From Phyllobacterium sp. OV277 (lineage in GTDB: Bacteria > Pseudomonadota > Alphaproteobacteria > Rhizobiales > Rhizobiaceae): DNA of 64,000 nucleotides. Below are positions 8,882 to 18,614 of this stretch, in pieces. Numbering within the stretch: the first letter of the stretch is position 1; each line of letters opens with the position of its first letter. The position numbers and the translations under genes were made by a program. A model generated the notes under the pieces. It worked only from the letters and a program-made list of their open reading frames with translations. It was not told the DNA's origin and made no database searches. Location of the stretch: assembly GCF_900104355.1 (NCBI RefSeq), contig NZ_FNIY01000009.1, positions 1 through 64,000 of the forward strand, in the 5' to 3' direction.

Positions 8882-9601
8882 ATGGCATCTTTGGACTGGC
8901 TGACGAAAACGCCGATTGCCCATCGCGGACTGCATGACCTCAATAAATCCCGTTGGGAAAATACGCTTTCTGCGTTTGACGCTGCGGCAAGCGCCGGTTT
9001 CGCCATTGAATGCGATGTGCATCTGTCTTCCGATGGCGAAGCCGTTGTTTTCCACGATGGCACACTGGATCGCCTGGTTGGCAAATCAGGCAATATTCAC
9101 GACGTTTCGGTTGCCGATGCCGCAGCCTTGCGGGTCGGTGGCACCAAAGATCATGTGCCGACACTGGCTGAAGCGCTAAAACTTATTGCCGGACGCGTGC
9201 CCATTGTCATCGAACTCAAGGGCATTCCGGGACGTGATGATGGTCTCGTGAAGGCGGTTGCCAAGGATTTGGCCGGTTATGAGGGCGATGCGGCGATCAT
9301 GTCCTTCGACCATCACCTGATCAGATTGTTTGGCAGGGATGCCCCCGGTATTCCCGCCGGGCTCACTGCCGAGGGGCTGAAGGACAGCGATCTGGAAGAA
9401 CATTTCGCCATGCTTGCCTACGATATCGATTTCGTTTCCTACAATGTCCACCATCTGGAAAATCGATTTATCGGTTTTGTGAAGGGCAAGCTTGGTCTGC
9501 CGGTGATTTCCTGGACGGTGCGCAGCCCTGACGACAAGGCGATAAGCGATGCGCATGTTGATCAGATCACGTTTGAGGGATTTGATCCACGAACGGCTTG
9601 A
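8882..9601 (+). CDS. Glycerophosphodiester phosphodiesterase
   Basis: Hydrolyses glycerophosphodiesters to glycerol-3-phosphate and an alcohol (GDPD family, TIM barrel). The catalytic start AHRGLHD at residues 14-20 supplies the conserved His-Arg, and WENTLSAFDAA and IECDVHLSSDG provide the metal-binding Glu and Asp. VFHDGTLDRL completes the signature. There is no signal peptide, so it is probably cytosolic. It is 239 aa and lies between the RidA gene and the acyltransferase gene, with very short gaps suggesting one transcript. Confidence 0.93.
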   Translation: MASLDWLTKTPIAHRGLHDLNKSRWENTLSAFDAAASAGFAIECDVHLSSDGEAVVFHDGTLDRLVGKSGNIHDVSVADAAALRVGGTKDHVPTLAEALKLIAGRVPIVIELKGIPGRDDGLVKAVAKDLAGYEGDAAIMSFDHHLIRLFGRDAPGIPAGLTAEGLKDSDLEEHFAMLAYDIDFVSYNVHHLENRFIGFVKGKLGLPVISWTVRSPDDKAISDAHVDQITFEGFDPRTA

Positions 9602-9715
9602 ATGGGCTCATCTTATGCCTCGCCGCCTCTTGTATCGCCGGGTGAAATACCTAGTTTAAACAAAGGCAGCGAGGCGATTTTATCCTGCCGGCAACGTCGG
9701 GAATCTAATTCACCA

Positions 9716-10900
9716 ATGTCAAATCTTGATCAGGGCGAGTTTACCTTGCGCGTCGGCGATGGTATCGGCGCGTTTACAGCGCAGGAATGGTCGCAGCTTT
9801 CTGGCACATCCAGAGATGCACCTGACTACAACCCCTTTCTGTCCTACGCCTTCCTCTCCGCATTGGAAGATTCCGGCTGTGTCGTGCAAAAATCCGGCTG
9901 GCTTCCGCAATTCCTCCGCTTAGAAGATGCGGCCGGAACCGTCATAGGCGCGGTGCCGTGCTATCTGAAGGGGCATAGTCAGGGCGAATATGTCTTTGAC
10001 CACGGCTGGGCCGACGCCTTCGAGCGCGCAGGTGGACGATACTATCCAAAGTTGCAGGCGAGTATTCCTTTCACCCCTGCGACCGGCCCTCGCCTGCTTG
10101 CACATCGTGATTGGGATGGTCCTGCTGTTCGCGCTGCCCTTGCCAATGGTCTGCGGCAATTGACAGGACAACTTGGCGTTTCCTCAGCGCATTCGACCTT
10201 TGTGAATGATGACGACCTGCCCGCCTTCAATGAAGCCGGGTTCCTGCATCGTATCGATCAGCAGTTTCACTTCTTCAACGAAGGCTATGAAACCTATGAT
10301 GATTTTCTGGAAACTCTGGCCGCACGCAAACGCAAAGCATTGAAACGCGAGCGGCGCGAGGCGCTTTCCAATGGCATTTCAATTGATCATCTGACTGGCA
10401 GTGCCCTGACCAAACCTGTCTGGGACGACTTTTTCACCTTCTATACGGATACTGGCAACCGCAAATGGGGTCGCCCTTACCTCAACCGTGAGTTCTATCG
10501 TCTCATCGGCGAGCGCATGCCCGATGACATCGTTTTGATGATGGCGCGGCGCGATGGACGCTATATCGCTGGTGCCATTAATTTCATTGGTTCCAACAGG
10601 CTTTTTGGCCGCCACTGGGGTTGCATCGAGGACCATCGATTTCTGCATTTCGAAGTCTGCTACCATCAGGCCATTGATTTCGCCATTAAACACAAGCTGC
10701 ATGTGGTTGAAGCGGGCGCGCAGGGTGAGCACAAACTTGCACGCGGTTATTTGCCGGTAACAACCCATTCCGCCCATTATATCGCGCATGAGGGTCTGCG
10801 CCGTGCCATTGCGGGCTTTCTCGAACAGGAGCGCAATGAGGTTGCCATGATGAGCGAAGTTCTCAATGAACATGCTCCGTTCAAGAAATCCGACTGTTGA
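9716..10900 (+). CDS. FemAB-like GNAT acyltransferase (DUF482/COG3146)
   Basis: Cytosolic protein of the DUF482/COG3146 family, related to FemAB-type aminoacyl/acyltransferases with a GNAT fold. Typical segments are YNPFLSYAFLSALEDSG near the N-terminus, FTPATGPRLL, KRKALKRERR in the middle and VEAGAQGEHKLARGY near the C-terminus. The substrate is not known. From the ATG at 9716 it has 394 aa. The open frame extends back to an ATG at 9602 directly after the stop of the previous gene, but the extra 38 residues look unrelated to the family. Start uncertain. Confidence 0.85.
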   Translation: MSNLDQGEFTLRVGDGIGAFTAQEWSQLSGTSRDAPDYNPFLSYAFLSALEDSGCVVQKSGWLPQFLRLEDAAGTVIGAVPCYLKGHSQGEYVFDHGWADAFERAGGRYYPKLQASIPFTPATGPRLLAHRDWDGPAVRAALANGLRQLTGQLGVSSAHSTFVNDDDLPAFNEAGFLHRIDQQFHFFNEGYETYDDFLETLAARKRKALKRERREALSNGISIDHLTGSALTKPVWDDFFTFYTDTGNRKWGRPYLNREFYRLIGERMPDDIVLMMARRDGRYIAGAINFIGSNRLFGRHWGCIEDHRFLHFEVCYHQAIDFAIKHKLHVVEAGAQGEHKLARGYLPVTTHSAHYIAHEGLRRAIAGFLEQERNEVAMMSEVLNEHAPFKKSDC

Positions 10901-10965
10901 ACGCTTGACCTTGTAGCGTCACATGGCAAACATCCGATTCATCACTGAGACAAAACGGGTGCCCC

Positions 10966-11391
10966 ATGAGCCAGACCTATGACGACAACAATGTGTTCGC
11001 AAAAATCCTGCGCGGTGAAATTCCTTCGCACAAGCTTTATGAGGATGCCGACACTTTTGCCTTCATGGATGTGATGCCGCAGGGCAATGGCCACTGTCTG
11101 GTGATACCGAAGGTACCGTCGCGCAATATTCTGGATGTTGCGCCAGCCAGCCTCGCGGCGGTGATCGCCACGACGCAGAAACTCGCGCGCGCTGTTAAAT
11201 CAGCGTTCAATGCGGATGGCGTGACTGTGATCCAGTTCAATGAACCGGCCTCCGGCCAGACGGTCTTCCATCTGCATTTTCACATTATTCCACGTTTTGA
11301 GGGTGTCGCATTGAAGCCCCATACCGGACAGATGGAAGATCAGGGCGTGCTTGCGGCAAATGCGGAAAAGATCAGGCAGGCGCTGGCTTAG
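10966..11391 (+). CDS. HIT family protein
   Basis: Histidine-triad nucleotide-binding protein; the family hydrolyses adenosine 5'-phosphoramidates and similar nucleotides. The HIT motif VFHLHFHIIP is near residue 103. The N-terminal FAKILRGEIPSHKLYED and FMDVMPQGNGHCLVIPK segments are typical. Length 141 aa, cytosolic. A 65-base gap from the acyltransferase gene may carry its own promoter. The physiological substrate in alphaproteobacteria is not established. Confidence 0.95.
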   Translation: MSQTYDDNNVFAKILRGEIPSHKLYEDADTFAFMDVMPQGNGHCLVIPKVPSRNILDVAPASLAAVIATTQKLARAVKSAFNADGVTVIQFNEPASGQTVFHLHFHIIPRFEGVALKPHTGQMEDQGVLAANAEKIRQALA

Positions 11392-11399
11392 GGGTTCAG

Positions 11400-12320
11400 C
11401 TAAGTTGTCGCGAAAACGCCCTGCGCCGAACTTTTTATGGTGCCAAGCATCGCCCTTGCGCTGAAAAGAGCCGTAGCGAAAACGGCTACTCCGGCGATGA
11501 CGTCGACCAGATTGTGTCCACCCTGGATAATAATTGCCGGGATCATCAGGATATTGATCACGACAAAAATCGGAAACAGATAGTGAATTCTGCGTGTAAA
11601 CCAAACGGATAAACAAGCCATCACCGTATGAAACGAAGGAAATGAAATCAGTCCGAGAGTATCGCGCGGTGAAATGAAACGGACGCCTTCCTTGGCAAGC
11701 CGCACGAGTTCCAGTCCGTAGGTATGGTCAACTGCGGGTTGGACAATTCGTGCCGTTTCATCGGAAAGCACGTAGTAGGCAGCTGGCGTGGAATTTGGAA
11801 ACATCCACCAGATCAAAATCGCTATCAAAGCCGAGATCATACCACACAGCAGGAATTGATGTAGATTCCGAGCTTCGCCCCTAAAGCCCAGAAGTAGAAC
11901 AACCAAGATCAGCTGCATCTGCGAACTCGCATAGACAACCCGCAAAATAGGACTCAATAGCGGCACTTCCGCTGTGGCATTCAGAAAATCCAGCCATTGG
12001 AAGCCGAATGCGCGGTCCAAGACAATGAACGCCATATCGTGAAGTTCGCCAACGGGCAGCAGCAGGTAATTGAAGACTGAACCTACAATCGTGAAAAGAA
12101 TGAACAGACCCGACGCGGTTGCCGCCAAAGCAATCTTTTCTTCCGGACGCACCGTGCGATAAAATTGTCCGACACCAATTGCCGTTAGCCCGATTGCGGA
12201 CATCAGGGCATAATTGGTCCAGTCAACGCCAACGCCTCTGACAGGAATGAGGATGGCGTCGAAAACCAACAAGGTGGCGATGATGCCAGCGCAAATCTTT
12301 TCAGCCGGATGCAAATTCAT
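11400..12320 (-). CDS. PAP2-family membrane phosphatase
   Basis: Integral membrane protein with a phosphatidic acid phosphatase 2 (Aur1/Ipt1-like) domain in its C-terminal half. The catalytic motifs are visible as SFPSFHTVMACL and, further on, GGHNLVDVIAG with the catalytic His. Several hydrophobic segments precede the active site. From the ATG at 12320 it has 306 aa; an earlier in-frame start at 12389 adds 23 residues and would overlap the space after azlD. The substrate could be a lipid phosphate; unproven. Confidence 0.85.
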   Translation of the reverse strand: MNLHPAEKICAGIIATLLVFDAILIPVRGVGVDWTNYALMSAIGLTAIGVGQFYRTVRPEEKIALAATASGLFILFTIVGSVFNYLLLPVGELHDMAFIVLDRAFGFQWLDFLNATAEVPLLSPILRVVYASSQMQLILVVLLLGFRGEARNLHQFLLCGMISALIAILIWWMFPNSTPAAYYVLSDETARIVQPAVDHTYGLELVRLAKEGVRFISPRDTLGLISFPSFHTVMACLSVWFTRRIHYLFPIFVVINILMIPAIIIQGGHNLVDVIAGVAVFATALFSARAMLGTIKSSAQGVFATT

Positions 12321-12392
12321 CTTGGAGCCCTTTATGTGGGTCCAATATACCCAGCCTCGTTTAAGGATGGCTGAATCCAAATGATTCAAGTT

Positions 12393-12740
12393 TTATGAAA
12401 AATAGAGCCCCGTAATAAGAACAATTTCGGCAGCAATCACACTTACAATGACATGACGGCCAAGACGCAAATAGGCCAGAAACCCGACGGCGGCTGCGCC
12501 AATACGCAGGAAAATCGAGGACTCGGCAAGCGATCCACTCGGATAGAGAATAAGCTGGGCAATCACGCCGGCAACAAGTGCTGTGGCAACAGCGCGCACA
12601 GCGATGAGCGCATCGGAATCCTCGCGCACCTTGCCGCCGATCAAAACACCGAGATAGCGCCAGATATCGGTTGGTAGCCAGCCGGCCAGCAGAATGAAGA
12701 GATAGGGCCACCACCAGTCGGTCAGGCTGTGCCAGGTCAT
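12393..12740 (-). CDS. azlD: AzlD-family small transporter subunit
   Basis: Small membrane protein of 115 aa with about four hydrophobic segments. It is the partner of AzlC in export of branched-chain amino acids (BrnFE/YgaZH type). WLPTDIWRYLGVLIGG and AVRAVATALVAGVIAQL are typical. The ATG at 12740 overlaps the TGA of azlC as ATGA, so I prefer it to the in-frame start at 12761. The pair with azlC supports the call; the transported amino acid is inferred from the family. Confidence 0.85.
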   Translation of the reverse strand: MTWHSLTDWWWPYLFILLAGWLPTDIWRYLGVLIGGKVREDSDALIAVRAVATALVAGVIAQLILYPSGSLAESSIFLRIGAAAVGFLAYLRLGRHVIVSVIAAEIVLITGLYFS

Positions 12741-13495
12741 GATGCGCGCGCCCTCGCCCATCTGACATAAGCCATGGTCGCCGCGCCCCCGGCAAAACCT
12801 GTCAGCAGCAGATCATAGGCCGGTGCCAGATGATGAATGAGCGGAAACAATACGAGGCCGGACACCATGGCCACATGGATAGACCGGTCACGCGCCGACC
12901 CCCATAGTGACGTCAGGAAATACATGGGCGTTAAAAAGAACAGCGCTGCAAAGACAATCGGCGGAAAGTCCGTCGAGAGAAAATAGACAAGTGCGACAAC
13001 AAGCGAATTGGTCGCAGTCAGCGTCATGCCGAGCCCGGCAAAGTAACTCGTACGCATATGGCGCGGAATGTGCTGGAAGCGCTCCATGCCCATCACCCAC
13101 GCAGTAACAGCAATGAAATGCGACAGAAACAGCAGCGTAATCCTGCGCGTCTTTGGACCGCGCATTTCCGGAATGAACGCAGCCACCATCGGCATCAGCC
13201 GTATTGATGACAGGGCGACAGCAATGGCTGCTCCAAGAAGTGAATAGCCTCCTGATATTGCGCCGATCAGAACAATATTGGCCGGAAGCGCCCAGATTGC
13301 CGCGACCATGAAGCTCGCCTGCAACAGGGAAACGCCGTTCTCGCTGGCAAAACCGGCAAAACCCACATGCGCCGTCATGAGGATGAAAGCCGGTATGCTG
13401 AAAATCATCGATGCGCCGGAGAGAAACCATGATAACCGTGTTCTCAGGCTATCGTCTTCCTGTTCTGGCAAGGGAGAAAATTCGGAATCGGCCAT
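12737..13495 (-). CDS. azlC: AzlC-family amino acid exporter subunit
   Basis: Large subunit of a two-component amino acid exporter. From the ATG at 13495 it has 252 aa with six to seven hydrophobic segments. SGASMIFSIPAFIL at the start of the membrane part, VALSSIRLMPMVAAFIPEM and a later LFFLTPMYFLTSLWG segment fit the AzlC (COG1296) family. An in-frame start at 13561 would run through the clpA terminator and is rejected. Its stop overlaps the azlD start by four bases. Confidence 0.88.
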   Translation of the reverse strand: MADSEFSPLPEQEDDSLRTRLSWFLSGASMIFSIPAFILMTAHVGFAGFASENGVSLLQASFMVAAIWALPANIVLIGAISGGYSLLGAAIAVALSSIRLMPMVAAFIPEMRGPKTRRITLLFLSHFIAVTAWVMGMERFQHIPRHMRTSYFAGLGMTLTATNSLVVALVYFLSTDFPPIVFAALFFLTPMYFLTSLWGSARDRSIHVAMVSGLVLFPLIHHLAPAYDLLLTGFAGGAATMAYVRWARARAS

Positions 13496-13532
13496 ATCCA
13501 ACCGATAACCCGATCCTGTCATGCCAGCAAGA

Positions 13533-13558
13533 AAAAGGCCGCCCAAGGGCGGCCTTTT
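13533..13558 (-). terminator. Intrinsic terminator after clpA
   Basis: A 12-bp perfect inverted repeat with AAAAGGCCGCCC and GGGCGGCCTTTT arms lies 3 bases after the clpA stop. Read on the minus strand, the GC stem is followed by TTTTTC, giving a good rho-independent terminator. It separates clpSA from azlCD; azlC begins 38 bases further on. Confidence 0.8.
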
Positions 13559-13560
13559 CA

Positions 13561-16035
13561 TTATTTCTTGCGTGGTACTTTCGGTACCGATGCCTTGCCG
13601 CGTGATGGCGGTGTCGGATCATCAGCAATGGATGGTCCGGCCGTCACTTTTTCGAGCACCGGCTTCTTCGGAGAAGGCTTCTTCTTCGCCACCGGCTTTT
13701 TCGGAGTTGCAATCTCCTGCTTGGGCTTCACCGCCACTTCATCGGCGAGGTAATCCAGAACAAGCCCCTTCGAGCCATCGGCCTTCTCGGCAACCGAGAC
13801 AACAACCGTGCCACCCTTCTTCAACCTGCCAAACAGGACTTCATCAGCCAATGGCTTCTTGATGTATTCCTGAATGACACGGCCAAGCGGACGGGCGCCC
13901 ATACGGTCGTCATAGCCTTTCTCGGCCAGCCAGGCGATTGCTTCAGGCTTCAGATCAAACGTCACGCCGCGATCGGCAAGCTGTGCCTCAAGCTGGATGA
14001 CGAATTTCTGCACAACCTGATGGATGACCGGAATCGGCAGCGGACCAAACGGAATGATGGCATCGAGACGGTTGCGGAACTCCGGCGTAAACAGCCGGTT
14101 GATCGCTTCCATATCATCGCCTTCACGACGCGAAGAGCCGAAACCGATGGCCGAACGAGCCGCATCGGACGCGCCTGCATTGGTTGTCATGATCAGAATG
14201 ACATTGCGGAAATCAATCTGCTTGCCATTGTGATCCGTCAGTTTGCCGTGATCCATAACCTGCAACAGGATGTTGAACAGATCCGGATGGGCCTTTTCAA
14301 TTTCGTCGAGCAACAGCACGCAATGCGGATGCTGATCAACGCCATCGGTCAAAAGACCACCCTGGTCAAATCCGACATAGCCGGGAGGTGCACCAAGCAG
14401 ACGCGAGACCGTGTGGCGCTCCATATACTCCGACATGTCGAAACGCAGGAGTTCCACGCCGAGCGACGCAGCCAACTGTTTGGCCACTTCAGTCTTGCCG
14501 ACACCGGTAGGACCCGAGAACAGGTAGGAGCCGATTGGCTTCTCCGGTTCGCGTAGGCCAGCGCGGGCCAGCTTGATCGAGGATGACAGGGCTTCAATCG
14601 CCAGATCCTGACCGTAGACAACGCGCTTCAGTTCAGCCTCAAGATTGGACAGAACCGCTTCGTCATCCTTGGACACGGTTTTTGGCGGGATACGGGCCAT
14701 CGTGGCAATGGTTGCCTCGATTTCCTTCACGCCAATGGACTTCTTGCGCTTCGACTCAGGCAGAAGCATCTGGCTCGCACCCGTTTCATCGATCACATCG
14801 ATTGCCTTGTCGGGCAATTTGCGGTCGTTGATATAACGTGCCGATAGTTCCACCGCCGATTTGATCGCTTCCACGGTGTATTTGACCTTGTGGAAGTCTT
14901 CAAAATAGGGGCGAAGACCCTTCATGATCTCAATGGCATCCGGGATGGATGGTTCATTGACATCGATTTTCTGGAAACGGCGAACAAGCGCCCGGTCCTT
15001 TTCGAAGAACTGGCGGAATTCCTTGTAAGTCGTTGAACCGATGCAACGAATGGCTCCCGACGATAGCGCAGGCTTCAGAAGGTTGGACGCATCCATTGCG
15101 CCGCCTGAAGTAGCGCCAGCACCGATGATCGTGTGAATCTCGTCGATGAACAGGATGGCACCCGGAAACTCCTCGAGTTCCTTGATGACCTGCTTCAGAC
15201 GTTCTTCGAAATCACCGCGATAGCGTGTTCCGGCAAGCAGCGTACCCATATCGAGCGAAAACACCGTGGCATCCGCCAAGACGGAGGGAACCTTGCCTTC
15301 GACAATCCGCTTGGCGAGACCTTCGGCGATGGCTGTCTTGCCAACACCGGGATCACCGACATAGAGCGGGTTGTTCTTCGAACGGCGGCAAAGAATCTGG
15401 ATTGTCCGGTTGATCTCCTGATCACGGCCGATCAATGGATCGATCTTGCCTGCTTTCGCCCGGTCATTCAGATTGTTGCAGTAGGCCGTCAGGGCATCCT
15501 GCTTCTTCTTTGTTGCGCCCTCTTCCGACTCGGCAGCGTGGTTTTCTTCATTGTTGCTCTCCGCACCCAAGGGGGTGCGCGGCTCGGCGGCGCCGGGGCG
15601 CTTCGAGATGCCATGGGAGATGTAGTTGACCGCGTCGTAACGCGTCATCTGCTGTTCCTGTAGGAAGAATGCCGCATGGCTCTCCCGCTCGGCGAAAATC
15701 GCCACAAGAACATTGGCGCCGGTTACTTCTTCACGGTTGGAGGATTGAACGTGAATAACGGCGCGCTGGATGACGCGCTGGAACGCGGCAGTTGGCTTTG
15801 AATCCTCGTCATACCCGGTGACAAGGTTATCCAGCTCGTGATCGACATAATCGGTCACGGTGCGGGTTAGCTGTGCGAGGTCAACATTGCAGGCGCGCAT
15901 GACACTGCTCGCGTCCTGATCATCAATGAGCGCAAGGAGCAGATGCTCCAGCGTTGCATATTCATGATGATGCTCGTTCGCGATCGTCAGCGCCTGATGG
16001 AGGGCCCGCTCCAGACTAGGTGAGAAAGATGGCAT
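13561..16035 (-). CDS. clpA: ATP-dependent Clp protease ATP-binding subunit ClpA
   Basis: AAA+ unfoldase that feeds proteins, including ClpS-delivered N-degron substrates, into ClpP. The N domain spans residues 1-145. The first Walker A motif GDPGVGKT is at 227-234 and the second, GPTGVGKT, at about 508-515, with LFIDEIH and LLLDEIEK as Walker B motifs. The 824-aa protein ends in a Lys/Pro-rich tail of about 60 residues (KKPVAKKKPSPKKP region). That tail is longer than in enterobacterial ClpA. clpS lies 6 bases upstream. Confidence 0.96.
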   Translation of the reverse strand: MPSFSPSLERALHQALTIANEHHHEYATLEHLLLALIDDQDASSVMRACNVDLAQLTRTVTDYVDHELDNLVTGYDEDSKPTAAFQRVIQRAVIHVQSSNREEVTGANVLVAIFAERESHAAFFLQEQQMTRYDAVNYISHGISKRPGAAEPRTPLGAESNNEENHAAESEEGATKKKQDALTAYCNNLNDRAKAGKIDPLIGRDQEINRTIQILCRRSKNNPLYVGDPGVGKTAIAEGLAKRIVEGKVPSVLADATVFSLDMGTLLAGTRYRGDFEERLKQVIKELEEFPGAILFIDEIHTIIGAGATSGGAMDASNLLKPALSSGAIRCIGSTTYKEFRQFFEKDRALVRRFQKIDVNEPSIPDAIEIMKGLRPYFEDFHKVKYTVEAIKSAVELSARYINDRKLPDKAIDVIDETGASQMLLPESKRKKSIGVKEIEATIATMARIPPKTVSKDDEAVLSNLEAELKRVVYGQDLAIEALSSSIKLARAGLREPEKPIGSYLFSGPTGVGKTEVAKQLAASLGVELLRFDMSEYMERHTVSRLLGAPPGYVGFDQGGLLTDGVDQHPHCVLLLDEIEKAHPDLFNILLQVMDHGKLTDHNGKQIDFRNVILIMTTNAGASDAARSAIGFGSSRREGDDMEAINRLFTPEFRNRLDAIIPFGPLPIPVIHQVVQKFVIQLEAQLADRGVTFDLKPEAIAWLAEKGYDDRMGARPLGRVIQEYIKKPLADEVLFGRLKKGGTVVVSVAEKADGSKGLVLDYLADEVAVKPKQEIATPKKPVAKKKPSPKKPVLEKVTAGPSIADDPTPPSRGKASVPKVPRKK

Positions 16036-16041
16036 GAAACC

Positions 16042-16395
16042 TCACTTTTTCTCCATCACGCATTGCAGCGGATGTTGGTTTTGCCGCGCATAGTCCATGA
16101 CTTGGGTCATCTTGGACTCCGCGACCTCATAGGTAAAGACACCACACTCTCCGACTCCATGATTATGCACATGAAGCATGATGCGCGTGGCATCTTCTTT
16201 GTTTTTCTGGAAAAAGCGTTCCAGAACGTGAATGACGAATTCCATGGGAGTGTAATCGTCATTCAGGAGCAACACCCGGTAAAGACTCGGCTTCTTGAGT
16301 TTGGGCTTGGTTCTTGTGATGACAGCTGTTCCCCGGCCGGGGCCATTGCCGCTGCCTTTGTCGTCATCTTGCATTGTTGGTGCAAACCGCTTCAT
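16042..16395 (-). CDS. clpS: ATP-dependent Clp protease adaptor ClpS
   Basis: Adaptor that binds N-end rule substrates and delivers them to ClpA. The core starts at [20 protein letters not shown], with the residues forming the substrate pocket, and continues with [17 protein letters not shown]; it ends in [11 protein letters not shown]. The start is uncertain: ATGs at 16413, 16395 and 16374 are all in frame and none has an ideal ribosome binding site; the open frame extends to 16497. I give the middle one (117 aa). It is followed at six bases by clpA. Confidence 0.93.
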   Translation of the reverse strand: MKRFAPTMQDDDKGSGNGPGRGTAVITRTKPKLKKPSLYRVLLLNDDYTPMEFVIHVLERFFQKNKEDATRIMLHVHNHGVGECGVFTYEVAESKMTQVMDYARQNQHPLQCVMEKK

Positions 16396-16533
16396 CTCTT
16401 CCGATACCCGCATTTGGTGGTCATGTGTTGCCCTGTGTATCCTATGTAGGTTGCAACGCGTCGATTTTAAGCCCTCTCTCGAAGCATGCAATATCAACTT
16501 GCCGCTGCACAGCCTGTTTTAGGTGTTAGAAAC

Positions 16534-16564
16534 AAAAAAAGTCCGGTTGCGCGCGCAACCGGAC
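16534..16564 (-). terminator. Intrinsic terminator after the phasin gene
   Basis: The stem GTCCGGTTGC / GCAACCGGAC (16541-16550 with 16555-16564) encloses a 4-base loop. On the minus strand it is followed by TTTTTTTG, a clear rho-independent terminator. It lies 29 bases downstream of the phasin stop codon. Confidence 0.9.
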
Positions 16565-16592
16565 CTCATCAGACCCAGAAATGAATCTGGAA

Positions 16593-16925
16593 TTATTTGG
16601 TGACCTTGGCAACCGCAGCCTCGTAAGGCTTGTAAGCTTCCTTGGCGAGGTCAGCATAAAGCTCGCCGAACTTGGTGGCCTGAGCAACAAAAGCCTCGTA
16701 AGCCTTCTTGGAGAATGCAGTCTGCGCTTCGAAAAGCTGCTCCACCGACTTGGTGGTGCCGAGCTTTTCAACGAGCGCTGTACCGTCTTCGAAAGACTTC
16801 TTGGAGTAGCCAGCGGCTTCATTGGCGATCGTCTGCAGGCCCTGCGAAAGAACGGATACGCTCTTCAGGGAGTTGTTGACGAATTCCTTGCCGGACTCAT
16901 TGAGAGTTTCAAACGGATTGGCCAT
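16593..16925 (-). CDS. Phasin family protein
   Basis: Small amphipathic coiled-coil protein of the phasin (PF09361-like) family, which coats polyhydroxyalkanoate granules or serves as an abundant stress-related protein in rhizobia. From the ATG at 16925, after AAGGAAGGA, it has 110 aa. Typical are MANPFETLNESGKEFV, a central Ala/Lys/Glu-rich helix, and YAEL/YADL-like repeats (FGELYADLAKEAYKP). An earlier in-frame start at 16982 is rejected because it would include the ribosome binding site. No PHA synthesis gene is nearby. Confidence 0.88.
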   Translation of the reverse strand: MANPFETLNESGKEFVNNSLKSVSVLSQGLQTIANEAAGYSKKSFEDGTALVEKLGTTKSVEQLFEAQTAFSKKAYEAFVAQATKFGELYADLAKEAYKPYEAAVAKVTK

Positions 16926-17177
16926 GATAAATCCTTCCTTGGATGAATTTTCCTCTTGGCCCTCATTTAGGGTGCGATGCACAAAAAGTCAATTTTATTG
17001 TGCACTGCAATAATTATCAGCAATTTTAAAAGATCGAACGCCACGGAATTCGTGAACTTCCCGGTTACCATAAACAGTTTGGTAACGCTGTTGCGTCTAA
17101 AGTCGCACGATCCGTATCTGACGAAACATTACGTCAGTTAAATTCCATATATGCTTCAGTATGAGCAGGTGTTGATT

Positions 17178-18566
17178 GTGCTTTATCCAGCCCGCCAAGG
17201 TTCCAGACTTTATACCAAACTATCACATGCATTCCTGGCCTTGGCGCTCGCTTCCGGAATAGGCTTCATTGAAGCCCCGAAAGCTGAGGCATCATCAAAG
17301 GCTTCTGCCATTGTTGTAGATGCCAACACAGGCAAGACGCTTTATTCGTCCAATGCGGATGCCCAGCGTTTTCCGGCATCACTGACCAAGATGATGACGC
17401 TCTATATGCTGTTTGAAGCCATGGAAGCCGGCAGGGTATCAAAGTCGACGCCTATTCCTGTTTCAGCCTATGCTGCGGGCCAGCCACCGACAAAGATCGG
17501 CTTCAAGCCCGGTCAGACGATCAGCGCGGAAGCTGCGATTCTTTCGGTCATCACCAAATCGGCCAACGACTCAGCCACCGCGATTGGCGAGTATCTTGGC
17601 GGTTCAGAACAGCGCTTTGCGCAGATGATGACCAACAAGGCACGCCAGCTCGGCATGCGCAACACCACATTCCGCAATGCATCGGGGTTGCCAAACCCGC
17701 AACAGCGCTCATCGGCGCGCGATCTGGCTCTGCTCGGCATCGCCCTGCGTGAGCATTTCCCGCAATATTACGATTACTTCTCGACCCGCGCCTTCAACTA
17801 TCGCGGTCGCCGCATTGCCGGTCACAACCGCTTGCTTGGCAAGGTACGCGGTGTTGACGGTATCAAGACCGGCTATACGCGTGATTCCGGTTTCAATCTC
17901 GTCTCCTCGGTCAATGTTGACGGCAAGAAGATGGTTGCTGTTGTCATGGGCGGCACAAGCGGCGGTGCCCGTGATGCCCAGATGGCTAAGCTGATTGAAC
18001 AGTATCTTCCGGGCGCTTCGCGTCGTGACGGCGGCAACCTGCTTGCCTCCCGCAAGAACAGCAAGGTTCAGGTCGCAGCGGTGGATCTTCCTGATGAGGA
18101 AGATGCCCCAATGCCGGTCCAGCGTGACGAGGTTGTGGCGCAAACCAACAATGTCGTGACTGCAACCGCCTACGCCTCCGCTCCGGCGCAATCATCTCCA
18201 GCCGCCCAGATCCTGCGTGTTCCAACTCCAACAGCGCGCGTTGATACAGCTGAAGAAGACGTTGCCGAGGTTGATCCTGTGACCACTGCTTCGGCTCCGG
18301 AAAAGGGTTCGGCCAGCGGCTGGATGGTGCAGATCGGCTCGATGGGCAGTGCTGACGAAGCCAAGGCAATTCTTTCCCGCGCTGCATCTGAAGTCGGTGG
18401 TCCTGTGGCGTCACTCTCGATCTATACGGAAAAATTCCAGAAGGGTTCGGCGACTTACTACCGTGCCCGTTTTGCCGGGATTGCTTCTGCCAAGGCGGCG
18501 AACAGTGCGTGTGTTGCGCTGAAGCGCCAGAATTTCAACTGCTTTGCGATTGCGCCGCAATCGTAA
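17178..18566 (+). CDS. D-alanyl-D-alanine carboxypeptidase with C-terminal SPOR domain
   Basis: Periplasmic penicillin-binding protein of the S11 class that trims the terminal D-Ala of peptidoglycan stem peptides. A signal anchor (HAFLALALASGIGF) is followed by the catalytic motifs SLTK, SAN (in SANDSAT) and KTG (in GIKTGYT), at about residues 68, 128 and 230. A linker rich in Ala/Pro/Thr leads to a SPOR domain (WMVQIGSMGSADEAKAIL to the end), which binds denuded septal glycan. This links it to division. The GTG at 17178 has AGG eight bases upstream; an ATG at 17151 without a ribosome site is the alternative. Confidence 0.93.
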   Translation: MLYPARQGSRLYTKLSHAFLALALASGIGFIEAPKAEASSKASAIVVDANTGKTLYSSNADAQRFPASLTKMMTLYMLFEAMEAGRVSKSTPIPVSAYAAGQPPTKIGFKPGQTISAEAAILSVITKSANDSATAIGEYLGGSEQRFAQMMTNKARQLGMRNTTFRNASGLPNPQQRSSARDLALLGIALREHFPQYYDYFSTRAFNYRGRRIAGHNRLLGKVRGVDGIKTGYTRDSGFNLVSSVNVDGKKMVAVVMGGTSGGARDAQMAKLIEQYLPGASRRDGGNLLASRKNSKVQVAAVDLPDEEDAPMPVQRDEVVAQTNNVVTATAYASAPAQSSPAAQILRVPTPTARVDTAEEDVAEVDPVTTASAPEKGSASGWMVQIGSMGSADEAKAILSRAASEVGGPVASLSIYTEKFQKGSATYYRARFAGIASAKAANSACVALKRQNFNCFAIAPQS

Positions 18567-18614
18567 GGCAAACGATCCGAAAGACCCAAGTGTCTGAAGT
18601 AGAGGGTTTTGCGA